Assembly: GCA_934086145.1 (NCBI GenBank)
Contig: CAKOHV010000005.1
Location: forward strand, 8,965-72,964
Direction: 5' to 3'
Source: an uncultured Bacilli bacterium
Lineage (GTDB): Bacteria; Bacillota_I; Bacilli_A; RF39; UBA660
DNA: 64,000 nt
Shown here: positions 40,672 to 49,999 of the stretch, in pieces
Position numbering within the stretch: position 1 is the first letter of the stretch
How the letters are laid out: each line of letters opens with the position of its first letter
Notes under the pieces: generated by a model
Database searches by the model: none
The model's input: only the letters and a program-made list of their open reading frames with translations
What the model was told of the DNA's origin: nothing
Position numbers and translations under genes: made by a program

Positions 40672-43368
40672 ATGAATCAAGAAAAAACAAGTGCTGATGG
40701 TAAATTTCGTTACAAAACACAAAATAATAAAGTAATTATCACCGGCATTAACAAAAATGATGCTATAAACAACGGAGAACTTGTCATTCCAAGTAAAATA
40801 GATGGCAGTGATGTGACTGAATTAGCTACCGGCGCTATCAACCAAGTTGATGAGTTACAAAAAATCTCTTTAGAAGGTTTTTATAATAATACAATAGTAA
40901 TAAAAAAAGAAGCCATAAAAGATTGTCAAAATCTAACTCAGATAGATTTATCAGCTTGCGATAATTTAACATTAAAGCAACCTGTCTTTGAAGAAGCAGC
41001 AATTGCTTACGCCAATACAGATAAAGAAATAACTATAACAGCCCAAAATAAAAAAACATGGGACAACATAGTATCCCAAAATGCTATCGTTAATGATTCA
41101 GGATACACTACAGTTCCTAACATTAAATCTCCAATAGCAAAACTAAACCCAAGAAATATAGTTAACGAAGATGAAAACCTTTATCGCCTTTACCAAGATA
41201 TTAATTTTAACCAATATTATACATTAGTAGGAATCAAAAATGCTGATGAAGTTACAATTCCTGAGCAAATTAATGGTATAAAAGTAAAAAAAGTTGCACC
41301 TATGGCTGCATTTAATACTCCTAATTTAAGAAAAATAACCTTCCCACAAAGTATAGAGAAAATTAAGGACGGAACATTTTATAATTGTCCTCAATTAAAC
41401 CAAATAACTATTACAAATGCCAATTGTGATATTGAAAGTAGTAAATTAATAATACCAAGAATAAGACAAATAGTTGTTGAAGCACCCGCTAATTCTAATG
41501 CTCAAAGATTTGCTGAGCAAAGTCAAAATGCTTTTGCTTTTATTGAACTTGGTAGCCGTAAAACAAATGAATTTTTTGAATACGAAAAACACGGTAATGA
41601 TATAACAATTACTAGAGTCATAAAATTAGATAATAATGATAAAATAACCATACCTGAACAAATCGATGGCCTAAATGTCACATCAATTAATCAAACGGCT
41701 TTTGGAGATACTAAAATAATAGATAACGTTCAAAGTGTTGATATTAAAGCAAAGATTGAAAAATTACCTCCAGAAATATTCTATGATTGTAAGAACCTTA
41801 AAACTTTAAGTCTTCCAGAAAACCTAAAAGAAATTGGGACTAAAGCTTTTCATAATGTAACTAAATTACATGAACTAGTTATCCCAAATGGAATAGAAAA
41901 AATTGAACAAGATGCCTTTGAAGGATGCAGAATTGCCCTTGTTTCAGATTCTGAAAAAGTCAAAAATTATGTTGAAGGACAAAATAATTTAATAGAATAC
42001 AGAACTCTTGATGAAAACCAAAAAGTACACGATGATTGGCAAGTGTTTATGGGAAAAACAGCTGCTTACCAAACACCTATTGAACAAGATCGCCTTGAGG
42101 CTTTAGCAAAGTTATATACTCTTAAGAGTAATAATCCTCAAGTAACGGCACTAGACGATTTAATTGCCATAGTAAAATCAAGTCCATCACTAAATGGTCC
42201 AAAAGACCATGCTATTTTTAGACTTCCTTCTAGTGATACAATCTATAAAATTCCTATTGATAGTGGAAGATTACCAGCAGCCAATAGAGCAATTGATGAA
42301 CTTGTCAAAAATAACATTCTTCACCCACTAGTTCAACAATATTACGTTGATGAGAACGTTGGACCTGAACAATACGAAAAATATTTATACGACCTTAATA
42401 CGAAGATTAATGGAGTAGAATTTGCCGATGGCACGCTAGGTTACAAAAGTCCTCTAACCAATACAAGAACTCCATATGACTTCGAATACGATAAGAATGG
42501 CAATATCCCTGAAAATAGTTACTATCAAAATACATATATAAATCAGTATCGTAATAATCAAAATAATGCCAAAAAGAATCCATTTGGTAAAAAGAAAAAA
42601 AGAAATGGGCGCACTTCTAACCTAAATGCTCCAGAAAATCGTTCATTACTAGGCAACTTAAAGACTAAATTTTCACAATTTTTTAACAAAGTAAATACAA
42701 GTCCACAAAATGAAAAAGTATGGAGTAGTACAAAAAAACTTAGAAACGGAATTGCTATACTAGCTCTTGCAGCTTTAGGAATTTCCTTAGCTGGCCCAGT
42801 TGTTGGCTCAGTTGTTGGTCATTTTGGAATATCTGTTGCTAAACTACCATTTATAATAGCAAGTGGTGGCCTTGCTAATCCAGCAGTTTCCAACGCACTC
42901 ACTACTGCTTTACTAAGTCTAGGAGGTCTTAGCATAGTTGGAGGCATAACAATTAAAAAACACTTAAAGAAGAAAAAGGAACAAAACGCTCAAACCGTAC
43001 AACAAAATAACACTGGAACTCCAACTCAAGCACAAACTCAAGCACAAACTCAAACACAAACTCAAACTCAGACACAAACGCCAATAATTCCACAAAGTGC
43101 AGGAAATCCAAATCAACCTACAGCAAGCACTCCAATCGACGAACCTCAAAAAATCTATAATGAACTTTTCAAAATGAAATTATTAAAAAATGAATATGAA
43201 AATGCTTGCAATTTACCATTTAATACCCAAGATAAACAAAAACAAGTTGACGCTTTGCAAAAACTTTATCAACAACAATTAGAATACGTAGCAGACTTGC
43301 TTATGACATACTTTAAAAACAATCAACTAGTAGCTCCACAAATGAACATGGGAGGACGAACTATATGA
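40672..43368 (+). CDS. BspA-type leucine-rich repeat membrane protein
   Basis: 898 aa without a signal peptide. Three BspA-like (LRR_5) blocks occupy about residues 10-440, e.g. NLRKITFPQSIEKIKDGTFYNC and NLKTLSLPENLKEIGTKAFHNV. A middle region of unknown fold follows. Two hydrophobic segments lie near 690-715 and 730-765. Then comes a Gln-Thr repeat tract (about 780-805) and a helical end. Surface BspA proteins normally carry signal peptides; here the LRR part may stay in the cytoplasm. Start at 40672 with AAAGGTG upstream. The stop overlaps the next gene by 4 nt. Confidence 0.8.
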   Translation: MNQEKTSADGKFRYKTQNNKVIITGINKNDAINNGELVIPSKIDGSDVTELATGAINQVDELQKISLEGFYNNTIVIKKEAIKDCQNLTQIDLSACDNLTLKQPVFEEAAIAYANTDKEITITAQNKKTWDNIVSQNAIVNDSGYTTVPNIKSPIAKLNPRNIVNEDENLYRLYQDINFNQYYTLVGIKNADEVTIPEQINGIKVKKVAPMAAFNTPNLRKITFPQSIEKIKDGTFYNCPQLNQITITNANCDIESSKLIIPRIRQIVVEAPANSNAQRFAEQSQNAFAFIELGSRKTNEFFEYEKHGNDITITRVIKLDNNDKITIPEQIDGLNVTSINQTAFGDTKIIDNVQSVDIKAKIEKLPPEIFYDCKNLKTLSLPENLKEIGTKAFHNVTKLHELVIPNGIEKIEQDAFEGCRIALVSDSEKVKNYVEGQNNLIEYRTLDENQKVHDDWQVFMGKTAAYQTPIEQDRLEALAKLYTLKSNNPQVTALDDLIAIVKSSPSLNGPKDHAIFRLPSSDTIYKIPIDSGRLPAANRAIDELVKNNILHPLVQQYYVDENVGPEQYEKYLYDLNTKINGVEFADGTLGYKSPLTNTRTPYDFEYDKNGNIPENSYYQNTYINQYRNNQNNAKKNPFGKKKKRNGRTSNLNAPENRSLLGNLKTKFSQFFNKVNTSPQNEKVWSSTKKLRNGIAILALAALGISLAGPVVGSVVGHFGISVAKLPFIIASGGLANPAVSNALTTALLSLGGLSIVGGITIKKHLKKKKEQNAQTVQQNNTGTPTQAQTQAQTQTQTQTQTQTPIIPQSAGNPNQPTASTPIDEPQKIYNELFKMKLLKNEYENACNLPFNTQDKQKQVDALQKLYQQQLEYVADLLMTYFKNNQLVAPQMNMGGRTI
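43020..43081 (+). repeat. In-frame 6-nt tandem repeat tract in the LRR gene
   Basis: About ten units of a hexanucleotide (ACTCAA/GCACAA and variants) encode alternating Gln-Thr/Gln-Ala pairs. Six-base units keep the frame if copies are gained or lost. Confidence 0.85.
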
Positions 43369-43682
43369 TAAAAAATATTAATGTTTCAGATGTTTTAACC
43401 TTTGATGACGATACAAAATATCTTGTCTTACATAAAATCGATGAATTTGATAAATTATATTACTTAATAATTGGTGTAAAAAATGATGATTTAGATTTTA
43501 CTGACATTCTTTATGTAACTGAAAACATCGATGAAGATGGTGAAGAATGTATAGAACAAGTTGAAGATCAAAAAATTATAGATATGTTAAGTACTTATAC
43601 CTTAACAGACATAATTACTGATTTTTCACCAGAAATTAGAGATAATTTAATTAAAGCACTTGATAAAGAAGGTTCAAACTAA
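43365..43682 (+). CDS. Small acidic protein, DUF1292-like
   Basis: 105 aa, strongly acidic, alternating strands: VLTFDDDTKYLVLHKIDEFDKLYYLIIGVKND and ILYVTENIDEDGEECIEQVEDQKI. This resembles DUF1292 proteins (small, acidic, unknown role), but the match is by pattern only. ATGA overlap with the LRR gene stop shows translational coupling. Closed by a strong terminator. Confidence 0.55.
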   Translation: MIKNINVSDVLTFDDDTKYLVLHKIDEFDKLYYLIIGVKNDDLDFTDILYVTENIDEDGEECIEQVEDQKIIDMLSTYTLTDIITDFSPEIRDNLIKALDKEGSN

Positions 43683-43711
43683 AATAGTATTTAAAAAATA
43701 CTATTTTTTTT
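43682..43711 (+). terminator. Terminator of the LRR operon
   Basis: AAATAGTATTT and AAATACTATTT pair and are followed by T residues. Confidence 0.85.
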
Positions 43712-43776
43712 ATCATAAAATAACAAAACAATAGCTTCCTAACCATCTTTTTTGTATAATAAAGAAAGGTGATTTC

Positions 43777-45978
43777 ATGAAAAAAGTTGAACTTTTAGTT
43801 CCAGTTGGAAACTATGAAAATTTAATCGCTGCTATCGCAAATGGGGCAGATGCAGTTTACTTAGGAGGCAAAAAATTTGGTGCTCGAGCTTTTGCTAATA
43901 ACTTTAATGATGAAGAACTTACAGAAGCTTCCAAACTTTGCCACTTATACAATGTCAAAATATATGTTACAGTCAATACCATGATTTATAATGACGAAAT
44001 AACCGATATAATAGATTATATCGCCTTCCTTTATAAAATAAATATCGATGCAGTAATAGTCCAAGATATTGGCTTGATCTCGCTAATAAGACAAAACTTC
44101 CCAACATTAGATGTCCATGTTTCCACCCAGGCTCACAATTATAATGAAGACTCTTTTACTTACTATGAAAAATTAGGATGCAAACGTGTTGTTTTAGCTC
44201 GCGAACTTTCCCTAAATGAAATAAATAACATTAAAACACCACTTGAAAAAGAAGTTTTTGTCTATGGTGCCCTATGTATTTGTTACTCAGGAAACTGCTT
44301 AATGAGTTCCTTAAATGGTGGACGAAGCGCCAATAGAGGAGAGTGCGTTGGTTCCTGTCGTCTTCCTTATAAAAGGTTTCAAGCCAACAATTTAAAAGAT
44401 CAAGGATATCTTTTAAGTACTAAAGATTTAAATACCTTACCTAACTTAAAACAAATATTATCATCTGACATTGCTTCATTAAAAATAGAAGGGCGGATGA
44501 AAAGTAAAGAATATGTTGCCATAGTCACAAGAACTTTCCGTAAATTAATTGATGCTTACTACCAAAAGAAAGACTTATCTTTATCTCCTGAAGACTTAAC
44601 TGCTTTAAAAAAAGTTTATAATAGAGAATACACAACCGGTTATCTTTTTGACAACCATAATATTATTAATTCGCAAACATCAAACCACCAAGGTACTAAA
44701 TTAGGCAAAATACTCGGAATTCGCCAAGGGAAAATAGTTATTCAATTATATGATAACCTTAAACAAGAAGATGCCATTCGTTTTACCATCAACAACAAAG
44801 GAATGTATATAAACTCACTATATAACGAAAAAGGTCTTTTAACCAACAAAGTTTTAAAAAACAAACTATGTATGATTGATAATAAATTCAATTTTCAAGA
44901 AAAAGAAATAAAAAATACCATTATAAATAAAACAATTGATAAGGAATTAACTGAAGAATTAAACAAAAAAGAACTTCCTTTGCTTCCTATTGATATGAAT
45001 TTTAAAATAGAGCAAGAAATGGCTATCCTTCAAGTTAACTGTCTTCACCAAAGCATAACTATTAAAGAACCAATTGTTCAAATGGCTAAAAATCGTCCAC
45101 TAGACGAAGAAAGTATTATCAAACAACTATCTAAAACTGGCCAAACACCATTCAAACTTAATAACATTCACCTTGAAATTCCTCATAACATTTTTATTAA
45201 TATTAAAGATTTAAATGAGCTTCGTCGTCAAGCACTAACTAAATTACTGACTCAATTGAGTTTGCCAAGTAAAGTTGAGTTACCAGCCATAACATTAAAG
45301 CAAATAACAGCCACCAAGGCACCTAATCCACAAATAAGTATAAGCATTCGCACTGAAGAACAATTAAAGTGTGCTTTAAAGTATCATATTCCTGTAATAT
45401 ACGTTAATAATTACTCTTTATATAACAAATATAAAGAACAAGAAAAAACTCTATATTTATCCTTAAATCGTCTTATAAAAGATAATGAGCAATACAATAA
45501 TCAAAACTTACTATGCTCTGACCTAAGCTCCATCGTTCGCTTTGCTTCCGTAAATAACATAAACAGCAATTACTTCCTAAATACCGCCAATGATTATGCC
45601 ATCAAAGCCTTAAAAGAAGCCAATGTTCAAACAATCACATTAAGTATCGAACTATCAATTACTAAACTGAAAGAAATTAACCAAAAAAGTGATTGCGAAG
45701 TAATAGTATATGGTTTACCAGAAAATATGATAATAAAAAACAATATCTTTAATCTTCCAAATAATAGTCAAAACAATTACTTAAAAGATATTAAAAATAA
45801 TACTTACGCCATCTATACAAACGATAACTATACCCATATCATGAATTACAAAAAAATCGATATAATCGACAATTTTAAAGAAATAACCGGTTTTAAGCAA
45901 TATCGTCTTGAATTATTCAACGAAACATACCAAGAAACCGAAACAATAATTAATCGTTTACAAAAAATAATAAAGTAA
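43777..45978 (+). CDS. U32 peptidase-family protein (RlhA/TrhP group)
   Basis: 733 aa. N-terminal U32 domain opening ELLVPVGNYENLIAAIANGADAVYLGG, with VHVSTQAHNYNEDS. The cysteine cluster CICYSGNCLMSSLNGGRSANRGECVGSC probably holds an Fe-S centre. U32 proteins of this group hydroxylate tRNA (TrhP) or 23S rRNA (RlhA) using prephenate-derived chemistry. The long C-terminal part, with a second TIM-like half (about 510-700), is closer in layout to RlhA. Exact substrate is not decidable here. AAAGGTG precedes the start. Confidence 0.85.
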   Translation: MKKVELLVPVGNYENLIAAIANGADAVYLGGKKFGARAFANNFNDEELTEASKLCHLYNVKIYVTVNTMIYNDEITDIIDYIAFLYKINIDAVIVQDIGLISLIRQNFPTLDVHVSTQAHNYNEDSFTYYEKLGCKRVVLARELSLNEINNIKTPLEKEVFVYGALCICYSGNCLMSSLNGGRSANRGECVGSCRLPYKRFQANNLKDQGYLLSTKDLNTLPNLKQILSSDIASLKIEGRMKSKEYVAIVTRTFRKLIDAYYQKKDLSLSPEDLTALKKVYNREYTTGYLFDNHNIINSQTSNHQGTKLGKILGIRQGKIVIQLYDNLKQEDAIRFTINNKGMYINSLYNEKGLLTNKVLKNKLCMIDNKFNFQEKEIKNTIINKTIDKELTEELNKKELPLLPIDMNFKIEQEMAILQVNCLHQSITIKEPIVQMAKNRPLDEESIIKQLSKTGQTPFKLNNIHLEIPHNIFINIKDLNELRRQALTKLLTQLSLPSKVELPAITLKQITATKAPNPQISISIRTEEQLKCALKYHIPVIYVNNYSLYNKYKEQEKTLYLSLNRLIKDNEQYNNQNLLCSDLSSIVRFASVNNINSNYFLNTANDYAIKALKEANVQTITLSIELSITKLKEINQKSDCEVIVYGLPENMIIKNNIFNLPNNSQNNYLKDIKNNTYAIYTNDNYTHIMNYKKIDIIDNFKEITGFKQYRLELFNETYQETETIINRLQKIIK

Positions 45979-46007
45979 CTATCTTACTTTATCTAATAAA
46001 ACAACCA

Positions 46008-46016
46008 TGTTATAAT
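46008..46016 (+). promoter_or_regulatory. Extended -10 promoter element
   Basis: TGTTATAAT, 16 nt before the start of the following gene, leaving almost no leader. Confidence 0.45.
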
Positions 46017-46032
46017 AAGAATAGGTGATAAT

Positions 46033-46653
46033 ATGAATAGTTTAAAATTATGTCGCATTGCCGACTTTGATGATATTTTTTACGCTACTAAAGAAAGTCA
46101 AGGATACGATAATGCTGTTTCAGCTATTAAATATGTCTTGTTTGATGATGATTCAATGTTTAAAGATCGTACTCCAGCTAGTAATAAGTATATTTATATT
46201 TCTAATTCAAATAATGCTCGTAAAAAGGCTATGTTAATGCAACAAGCCGATTTAGGACATATTATGATTAAATATTGTATGGCTTCCTTTGGTCTTCGTA
46301 ACAAAGATTTTACCATTACTGAAGATGAATTTTTAATTGATCGCAAACGAATTGAACGTTTAGACTTATCAGCATATGAAATGATTGAAGCAGTTGCTTA
46401 CGCAGCTACTGGCGACGTTGATTTAGCTTATAATTTTTTGTTCCATAATAAAAAACTTCTCCTTGAAGTTGTTCAAAATATGATTGAAGATCGTTATATA
46501 AGCGATTTAAAAGAGACAATTGATAATTTCTCTGGTATAATAAATTGCGACGAAATGGATACCGATTTGAAGTACACATTCTATGATACATATATTCATC
46601 TTGATAATACTTTTGAAGAAATAAAAAGAAATGATATCAATTACGTTATTTAA
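46033..46653 (+). CDS. Hypothetical soluble protein
   Basis: 206 aa, mostly helical with an N-terminal beta part (KLCRIADFDDIFYATKES). No membrane segments or known motifs. Its codon use is richer in T at third positions than neighbouring plus-strand genes, a trend it shares with mscL. AATAGGTG precedes the start. mscL follows after 24 nt, so the two may be co-transcribed. Function unknown. Confidence 0.65.
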   Translation: MNSLKLCRIADFDDIFYATKESQGYDNAVSAIKYVLFDDDSMFKDRTPASNKYIYISNSNNARKKAMLMQQADLGHIMIKYCMASFGLRNKDFTITEDEFLIDRKRIERLDLSAYEMIEAVAYAATGDVDLAYNFLFHNKKLLLEVVQNMIEDRYISDLKETIDNFSGIINCDEMDTDLKYTFYDTYIHLDNTFEEIKRNDINYVI

Positions 46654-46677
46654 TAATTAAAGAAGTAGGGAAGTAGT

Positions 46678-47145
46678 ATGAAAGATAGTAAAAAACAATT
46701 GAGTAAATTAAAAGAAAAAAACAAAAATTTTATTGAAGAGTTTAAGGAGTTTATTGCTCGCGGTAATGTTATGGATTTAGCAGTCGGTGTCATTGTTGGT
46801 AATGCTTTTTCTAAGATAGTTACAAGTTTAACCGATAATGTTTTAATGCCTATTGTTGGAGTTGTAGTAGGTGGTTTTGATTTTACTAATTTAGCCATTT
46901 CTATTAATGTTTGGGGTCGCACTGTTGATTTAAAATATGGTATGTTCATTCAAAACACCGTAGATTTTCTTATTACTGCATTTTGTATTTTCTTAATCGT
47001 TAAGATTATCAACAAGTTATTCCATAAAAACAAAGACAAAGATCAAAAAGTTGAAGAAAAACCAAAAGAAGTTAAGAAATCTGATGAAACAATTCTACTT
47101 GAAGAAATTAGAGATTTGTTAAAAAATCAAGCTCAAAATAAATAA
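46678..47145 (+). CDS. mscL: Large-conductance mechanosensitive channel MscL
   Basis: Homopentameric emergency-release channel gated by membrane tension. Two transmembrane helices: FIARGNVMDLAVGVIVGNAFSKIVTSL (pore helix) and YGMFIQNTVDFLITAFCIFLIVKII. The C-terminal helix (EEIRDLL) is present. 155 aa is normal with a slightly long charged N-terminus. GTAGGGAAG precedes the start. Confidence 0.95.
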   Translation: MKDSKKQLSKLKEKNKNFIEEFKEFIARGNVMDLAVGVIVGNAFSKIVTSLTDNVLMPIVGVVVGGFDFTNLAISINVWGRTVDLKYGMFIQNTVDFLITAFCIFLIVKIINKLFHKNKDKDQKVEEKPKEVKKSDETILLEEIRDLLKNQAQNK

Positions 47146-47163
47146 TAAATCGATAAATAATAA

Positions 47164-47200
47164 AATTCGTTTTACTTAGCTTAGCAAAACGAGTTTTTTA
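47164..47200 (+). terminator. Terminator of mscL
   Basis: CGTTTT...AAAACG stem, extended by AATT/GAGTT, then TTTTTT. From 47200 to 47465 I see AT-rich sequence without a gene. Confidence 0.65.
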
Positions 47201-47467
47201 ATGTCTTAAATAAGTAATAAAACAAATGTATAAGTAAAGTAATAGATAATAAATAATATTTTAATAAATTATATATAATTAAACAAAAAAATCTTTTACC
47301 TTAAAGAAATCAAATAACCATGTTCTTCTTAGAAACTAAATTTAACCAACTTAGTGGTTAACATCATCAGACTAATATACTAATTTATCATATTATAATA
47401 AATAAGATAAAACCTCATTAATACGTTTCTAAAATAAAACCTAAAAACAAGAATTACCTTATTATCA

Positions 47468-47515
47468 AACAAAAAAAAGATTGTATTTTAGTATAACATC
47501 CTACAATCTTTTTTA
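47468..47515. terminator. Terminator downstream of the small membrane protein gene
   Basis: AAAAAAAGATTGTA and TACAATCTTTTTT pair around an AT-rich loop; the minus-strand T-run serves the gene at 47541-47711. Confidence 0.7.
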
Positions 47516-47540
47516 CATAAACTATATAACTTTATAATTA

Positions 47541-47711
47541 TTAAATAAAATACATCAAGAATGACATAATAACACCAGCAATCATTATAATAGCCATAAC
47601 CCAAGCTGCAACCTTCATCACAAGTTGACGTTTTTTATATTTTGGCATTTTGACTTTTTTACTTTTTTTATCTTCAGTACTATTTGTCATCTTTTCCTTG
47701 TTCTTACTCAT
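47541..47711 (-). CDS. Small single-pass membrane protein (DUF4044-like)
   Basis: 56 aa. A lysine-rich N-terminus (about 30 residues) then one transmembrane helix (VAAWVMAIIMIAGVIMSFL). GAGGGTGG lies 5 nt upstream of the ATG and a terminator follows, so it is a real small gene. The layout matches the tiny DUF4044-type membrane proteins of Bacillota, but that is a topological match. Confidence 0.6.
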   Translation of the reverse strand: MSKNKEKMTNSTEDKKSKKVKMPKYKKRQLVMKVAAWVMAIIMIAGVIMSFLMYFI

Positions 47712-47797
47712 TAATACCACCCTCTAATTATGAAATAAACTATTAATAATTTATCATATTTTAAGAAATAAGTAAATATAATTTAGCAGGTGATAAA

Positions 47798-48367
47798 ATG
47801 AAGAAAAAAAAGCCATTTAAATATCGTCCTATTTATTTTTTTATTATTATTTTAAGCATAATTGGTCTTACTACCGGCTGTAAGTATTATAAAAGTCTTT
47901 CTAACGAACTAAAATCATCAATAACAACAGAAATTAATCTGCAAAAAAGCCTTGAAAGCCGCACTAATAATTTACCTAAAAGAGTTAAACAAGTAACCAA
48001 AATATTTGTTTATAGTATATTAATTATTCCGCTCTTTCTTAACGTCTTTGAAATTTTTATGTCCTCATTTTCACTCGGGATTATGTTATCAGTCCTAGCT
48101 CAGTACAAGTTAAAATTTAAATTAATTTATCTATTATTTTATAATTTTATTCCCTTATTATTAACCTTAATTCTTATTAGAGTTAGTTTTACAACCACCA
48201 AGTATTTACTTAAATATCTTTTTAATAAAAAAGATCCTATCAATAAAAAGCATTTGGTTCGTATTTGTCAAAAGTATTTATTAATAAGTCTGTTCTTTTT
48301 TCTTTATGAATTTGTTATCCTTATTTATAGCCCAACGCTAAATAATTATCTTTTAAGTATTATTTAA
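47798..48367 (+). CDS. spoIIM: SpoIIM-like integral membrane protein
   Basis: 189 aa with five predicted helices: one near the N-terminus (YFFIIILSIIGLTTG), a short outer loop, then four. The layout (basic start, TM1, helical loop, VFEIFMSSFSLGIMLSVLAQYK) fits SpoIIM, part of the DMP peptidoglycan-remodelling complex in engulfment. It is 25 residues shorter than the Bacillus protein. In Bacillus spoIIM lies close to xerD, and xerD is 3.6 kb downstream here. Alternative: an unrelated membrane protein of the DUF95 superfamily. Confidence 0.5.
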   Translation: MKKKKPFKYRPIYFFIIILSIIGLTTGCKYYKSLSNELKSSITTEINLQKSLESRTNNLPKRVKQVTKIFVYSILIIPLFLNVFEIFMSSFSLGIMLSVLAQYKLKFKLIYLLFYNFIPLLLTLILIRVSFTTTKYLLKYLFNKKDPINKKHLVRICQKYLLISLFFFLYEFVILIYSPTLNNYLLSII

Positions 48368-48477
48368 AATATCAACCAACTTAACAAAAAATAGGCAGAA
48401 AATTGACAATTTAAAATATTCTTAAAGTATCAAATTTTTGAAAACGCAATATAAAAATACTTTTTCTTGATATTCAC

Positions 48478-48506
48478 TTGACATTAATTGTGTATAGCAA
48501 TATAAT
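48478..48506 (+). promoter_or_regulatory. Perfect sigma-A promoter of the XRE regulator
   Basis: TTGACA (48478-48483), 17-nt spacer, TATAAT (48501-48506), 34 nt before the start codon. Confidence 0.85.
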
Positions 48507-48540
48507 TAATATGAAAAAAGTATGAAGGGAATTGGTATAA

Positions 48541-49308
48541 ATGCGTAAATTAAACGAATTATTTCAAGAATTAGGAATATCAAAAGTAAGATTAGCCAAA
48601 TATCTAGGAGTTTCACGCCAAATGGTATATAACTATTTAGAACTAAATGATATTAATAAATGGCCAAAAGAAAAAAAATTACTTTTATATAAATTATTAG
48701 ACATAACAGAAGCTGAGGAAATCGAAGATATTAAAGTTACAACTGATTATTTAATGAATGTTGAAAGTCGCTTAAATCAAGGAGTTAAATGTTCTTCTGA
48801 TATCGAAGGTCAATTTGATTTTAAGGGCTTAAATAAAGAGTCTCAAGTATTACTTAGTGACATTACGTATCTTTTAAAAGAAAAATTAAGTGATGAAAAT
48901 AATAAAGAAAATTATTATGCTATTCTTTATTTATATCACTTACTTCAATCACTTGATAATGTTCCAGAAATAAAATATATTTTTGGTTATATGAGTAAAA
49001 CAACAGGCTTTACAAATCCAGAAGATTATAAATTTCAAGAAGACAAACAATTTATTTTTGAAGGAATCTTATATTCAGCTTTAAATTTATATAATAATGG
49101 TGGTGCCTCACGTAGTAGGTTAGCTGAATCTCATAAACGCTTTGTTAGAGAAATCGAACAAAAGAATGAAGAAAAACTTTCTAGAACTCAACAATTAAAT
49201 ACAACTAAGATTCAAGCTTTAAGAGAACTAGGTTATACAACGATGACTGAAGAAAATGCCGCTGAAGTCTTAGAAAAAATTGCAGAAATTGAATCACGTA
49301 AGATTTAA
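48541..49308 (+). CDS. XRE-like helix-turn-helix regulator
   Basis: 255 aa. The N-terminal domain (1-~60) is a helix-turn-helix: FQELGISKVRLAKYLGVSRQMVYNYL. The rest (~60-255) is helical and of unknown fold, probably for oligomerisation or ligand sensing, with a charged C-terminal coiled coil. AAGGGAATTGG precedes the start; promoter is full consensus. The 1-kb non-coding tract that follows contains repeated CCCCT palindromes that could be its binding sites, an inference only. Confidence 0.75.
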   Translation: MRKLNELFQELGISKVRLAKYLGVSRQMVYNYLELNDINKWPKEKKLLLYKLLDITEAEEIEDIKVTTDYLMNVESRLNQGVKCSSDIEGQFDFKGLNKESQVLLSDITYLLKEKLSDENNKENYYAILYLYHLLQSLDNVPEIKYIFGYMSKTTGFTNPEDYKFQEDKQFIFEGILYSALNLYNNGGASRSRLAESHKRFVREIEQKNEEKLSRTQQLNTTKIQALRELGYTTMTEENAAEVLEKIAEIESRKI

Positions 49309-49490
49309 TTTCTTTTTTTGTCGACTAAAAATAGAGTAGGGGTAAAACTCAAAGAAGCCAAATTCCCCCTATCTACAATCATAAGTTTTAAAAAGTATCT
49401 CCTATAAAAATCCTATTTAAATAATTAAATATTTTTTTAACCTGCAGAAGATAATCAAACAACCTTAATAAATTCCCCATTTTCCCTCAT

Positions 49491-49528
49491 AACTTCCCCT
49501 ATCCTAAAAAAATAAAGGTAGGGGAGTT
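49491..49528. repeat. Inverted repeat with TTCCCCT arms
   Basis: AACTTCCCCTATCCT and AGGTAGGGGAGTT form a long stem with two single-base bulges across a loop of A/T. A related looser pair lies at about 49334-49374 (GAGTAGGGG with CCCCCTATCT). No T-run follows, so it is not an obvious terminator. Confidence 0.6.
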
Positions 49529-49801
49529 TGATCAAAATCATCCCCTTTCACTTCCCTTATTTTGGCTCAAAGACCTCTACCACAGCATCATAAAGCATAT
49601 TTGATAAAACTAAATTATTTATCTTCCTCTAAATGTTTGATAATATAAACTATATTAAACTATTTATCATTAATTTATTTATCATAATTAAATTGTCCAT
49701 AATAATTATTTGGTTCAATTATAAATAATACATTTATCAAATAATTTTTTAACTTGATAAATTAGAATATTTTTTATTTATATCAATTATTCACGAATTT
49801 A

Positions 49802-49999
49802 TCTAGTTCTTATTAAGAAACGAGATGAAGAACTAATCATCTTTTTAATTCTCGATTCCTGATTTTTAAAGCCAATTAAACGCATCTTCAATACGTTATA
49901 CATTATCCATTTATTTATAGTTATAATTCGTGAAGCGAGATGAAGAATATACCACAAAAACAAATCTCGATTCCTGAAAATGAAGAGCTTATAACTAGA
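49802..49999. repeat. Paired 46-nt structured repeats within an outer inverted repeat
   Basis: Copies at 49817-49862 and 49932-49977 share a 16-nt left arm (GAARCGAGATGAAGAA) and a 13-nt right arm (TCTCGATTCCTGA), with 17-nt loops of unrelated sequence. CGAGA and TCTCG can pair. TCTAGTT (49802) and AACTAGA (49993) could close the whole unit. The rest of 49309-50360 has no gene I can support. Confidence 0.7.

Noticed and set aside
42964..43149. Minus-strand open frame over the LRR repeat tract
   Set aside because: It is a by-product of the hexanucleotide repeat, giving a Leu/Ser/Cys-rich nonsense product.
49802..49999. Possible CRISPR array
   Set aside because: Only two repeat copies 115 nt apart, no spacer-repeat periodicity and no cas genes in the window.
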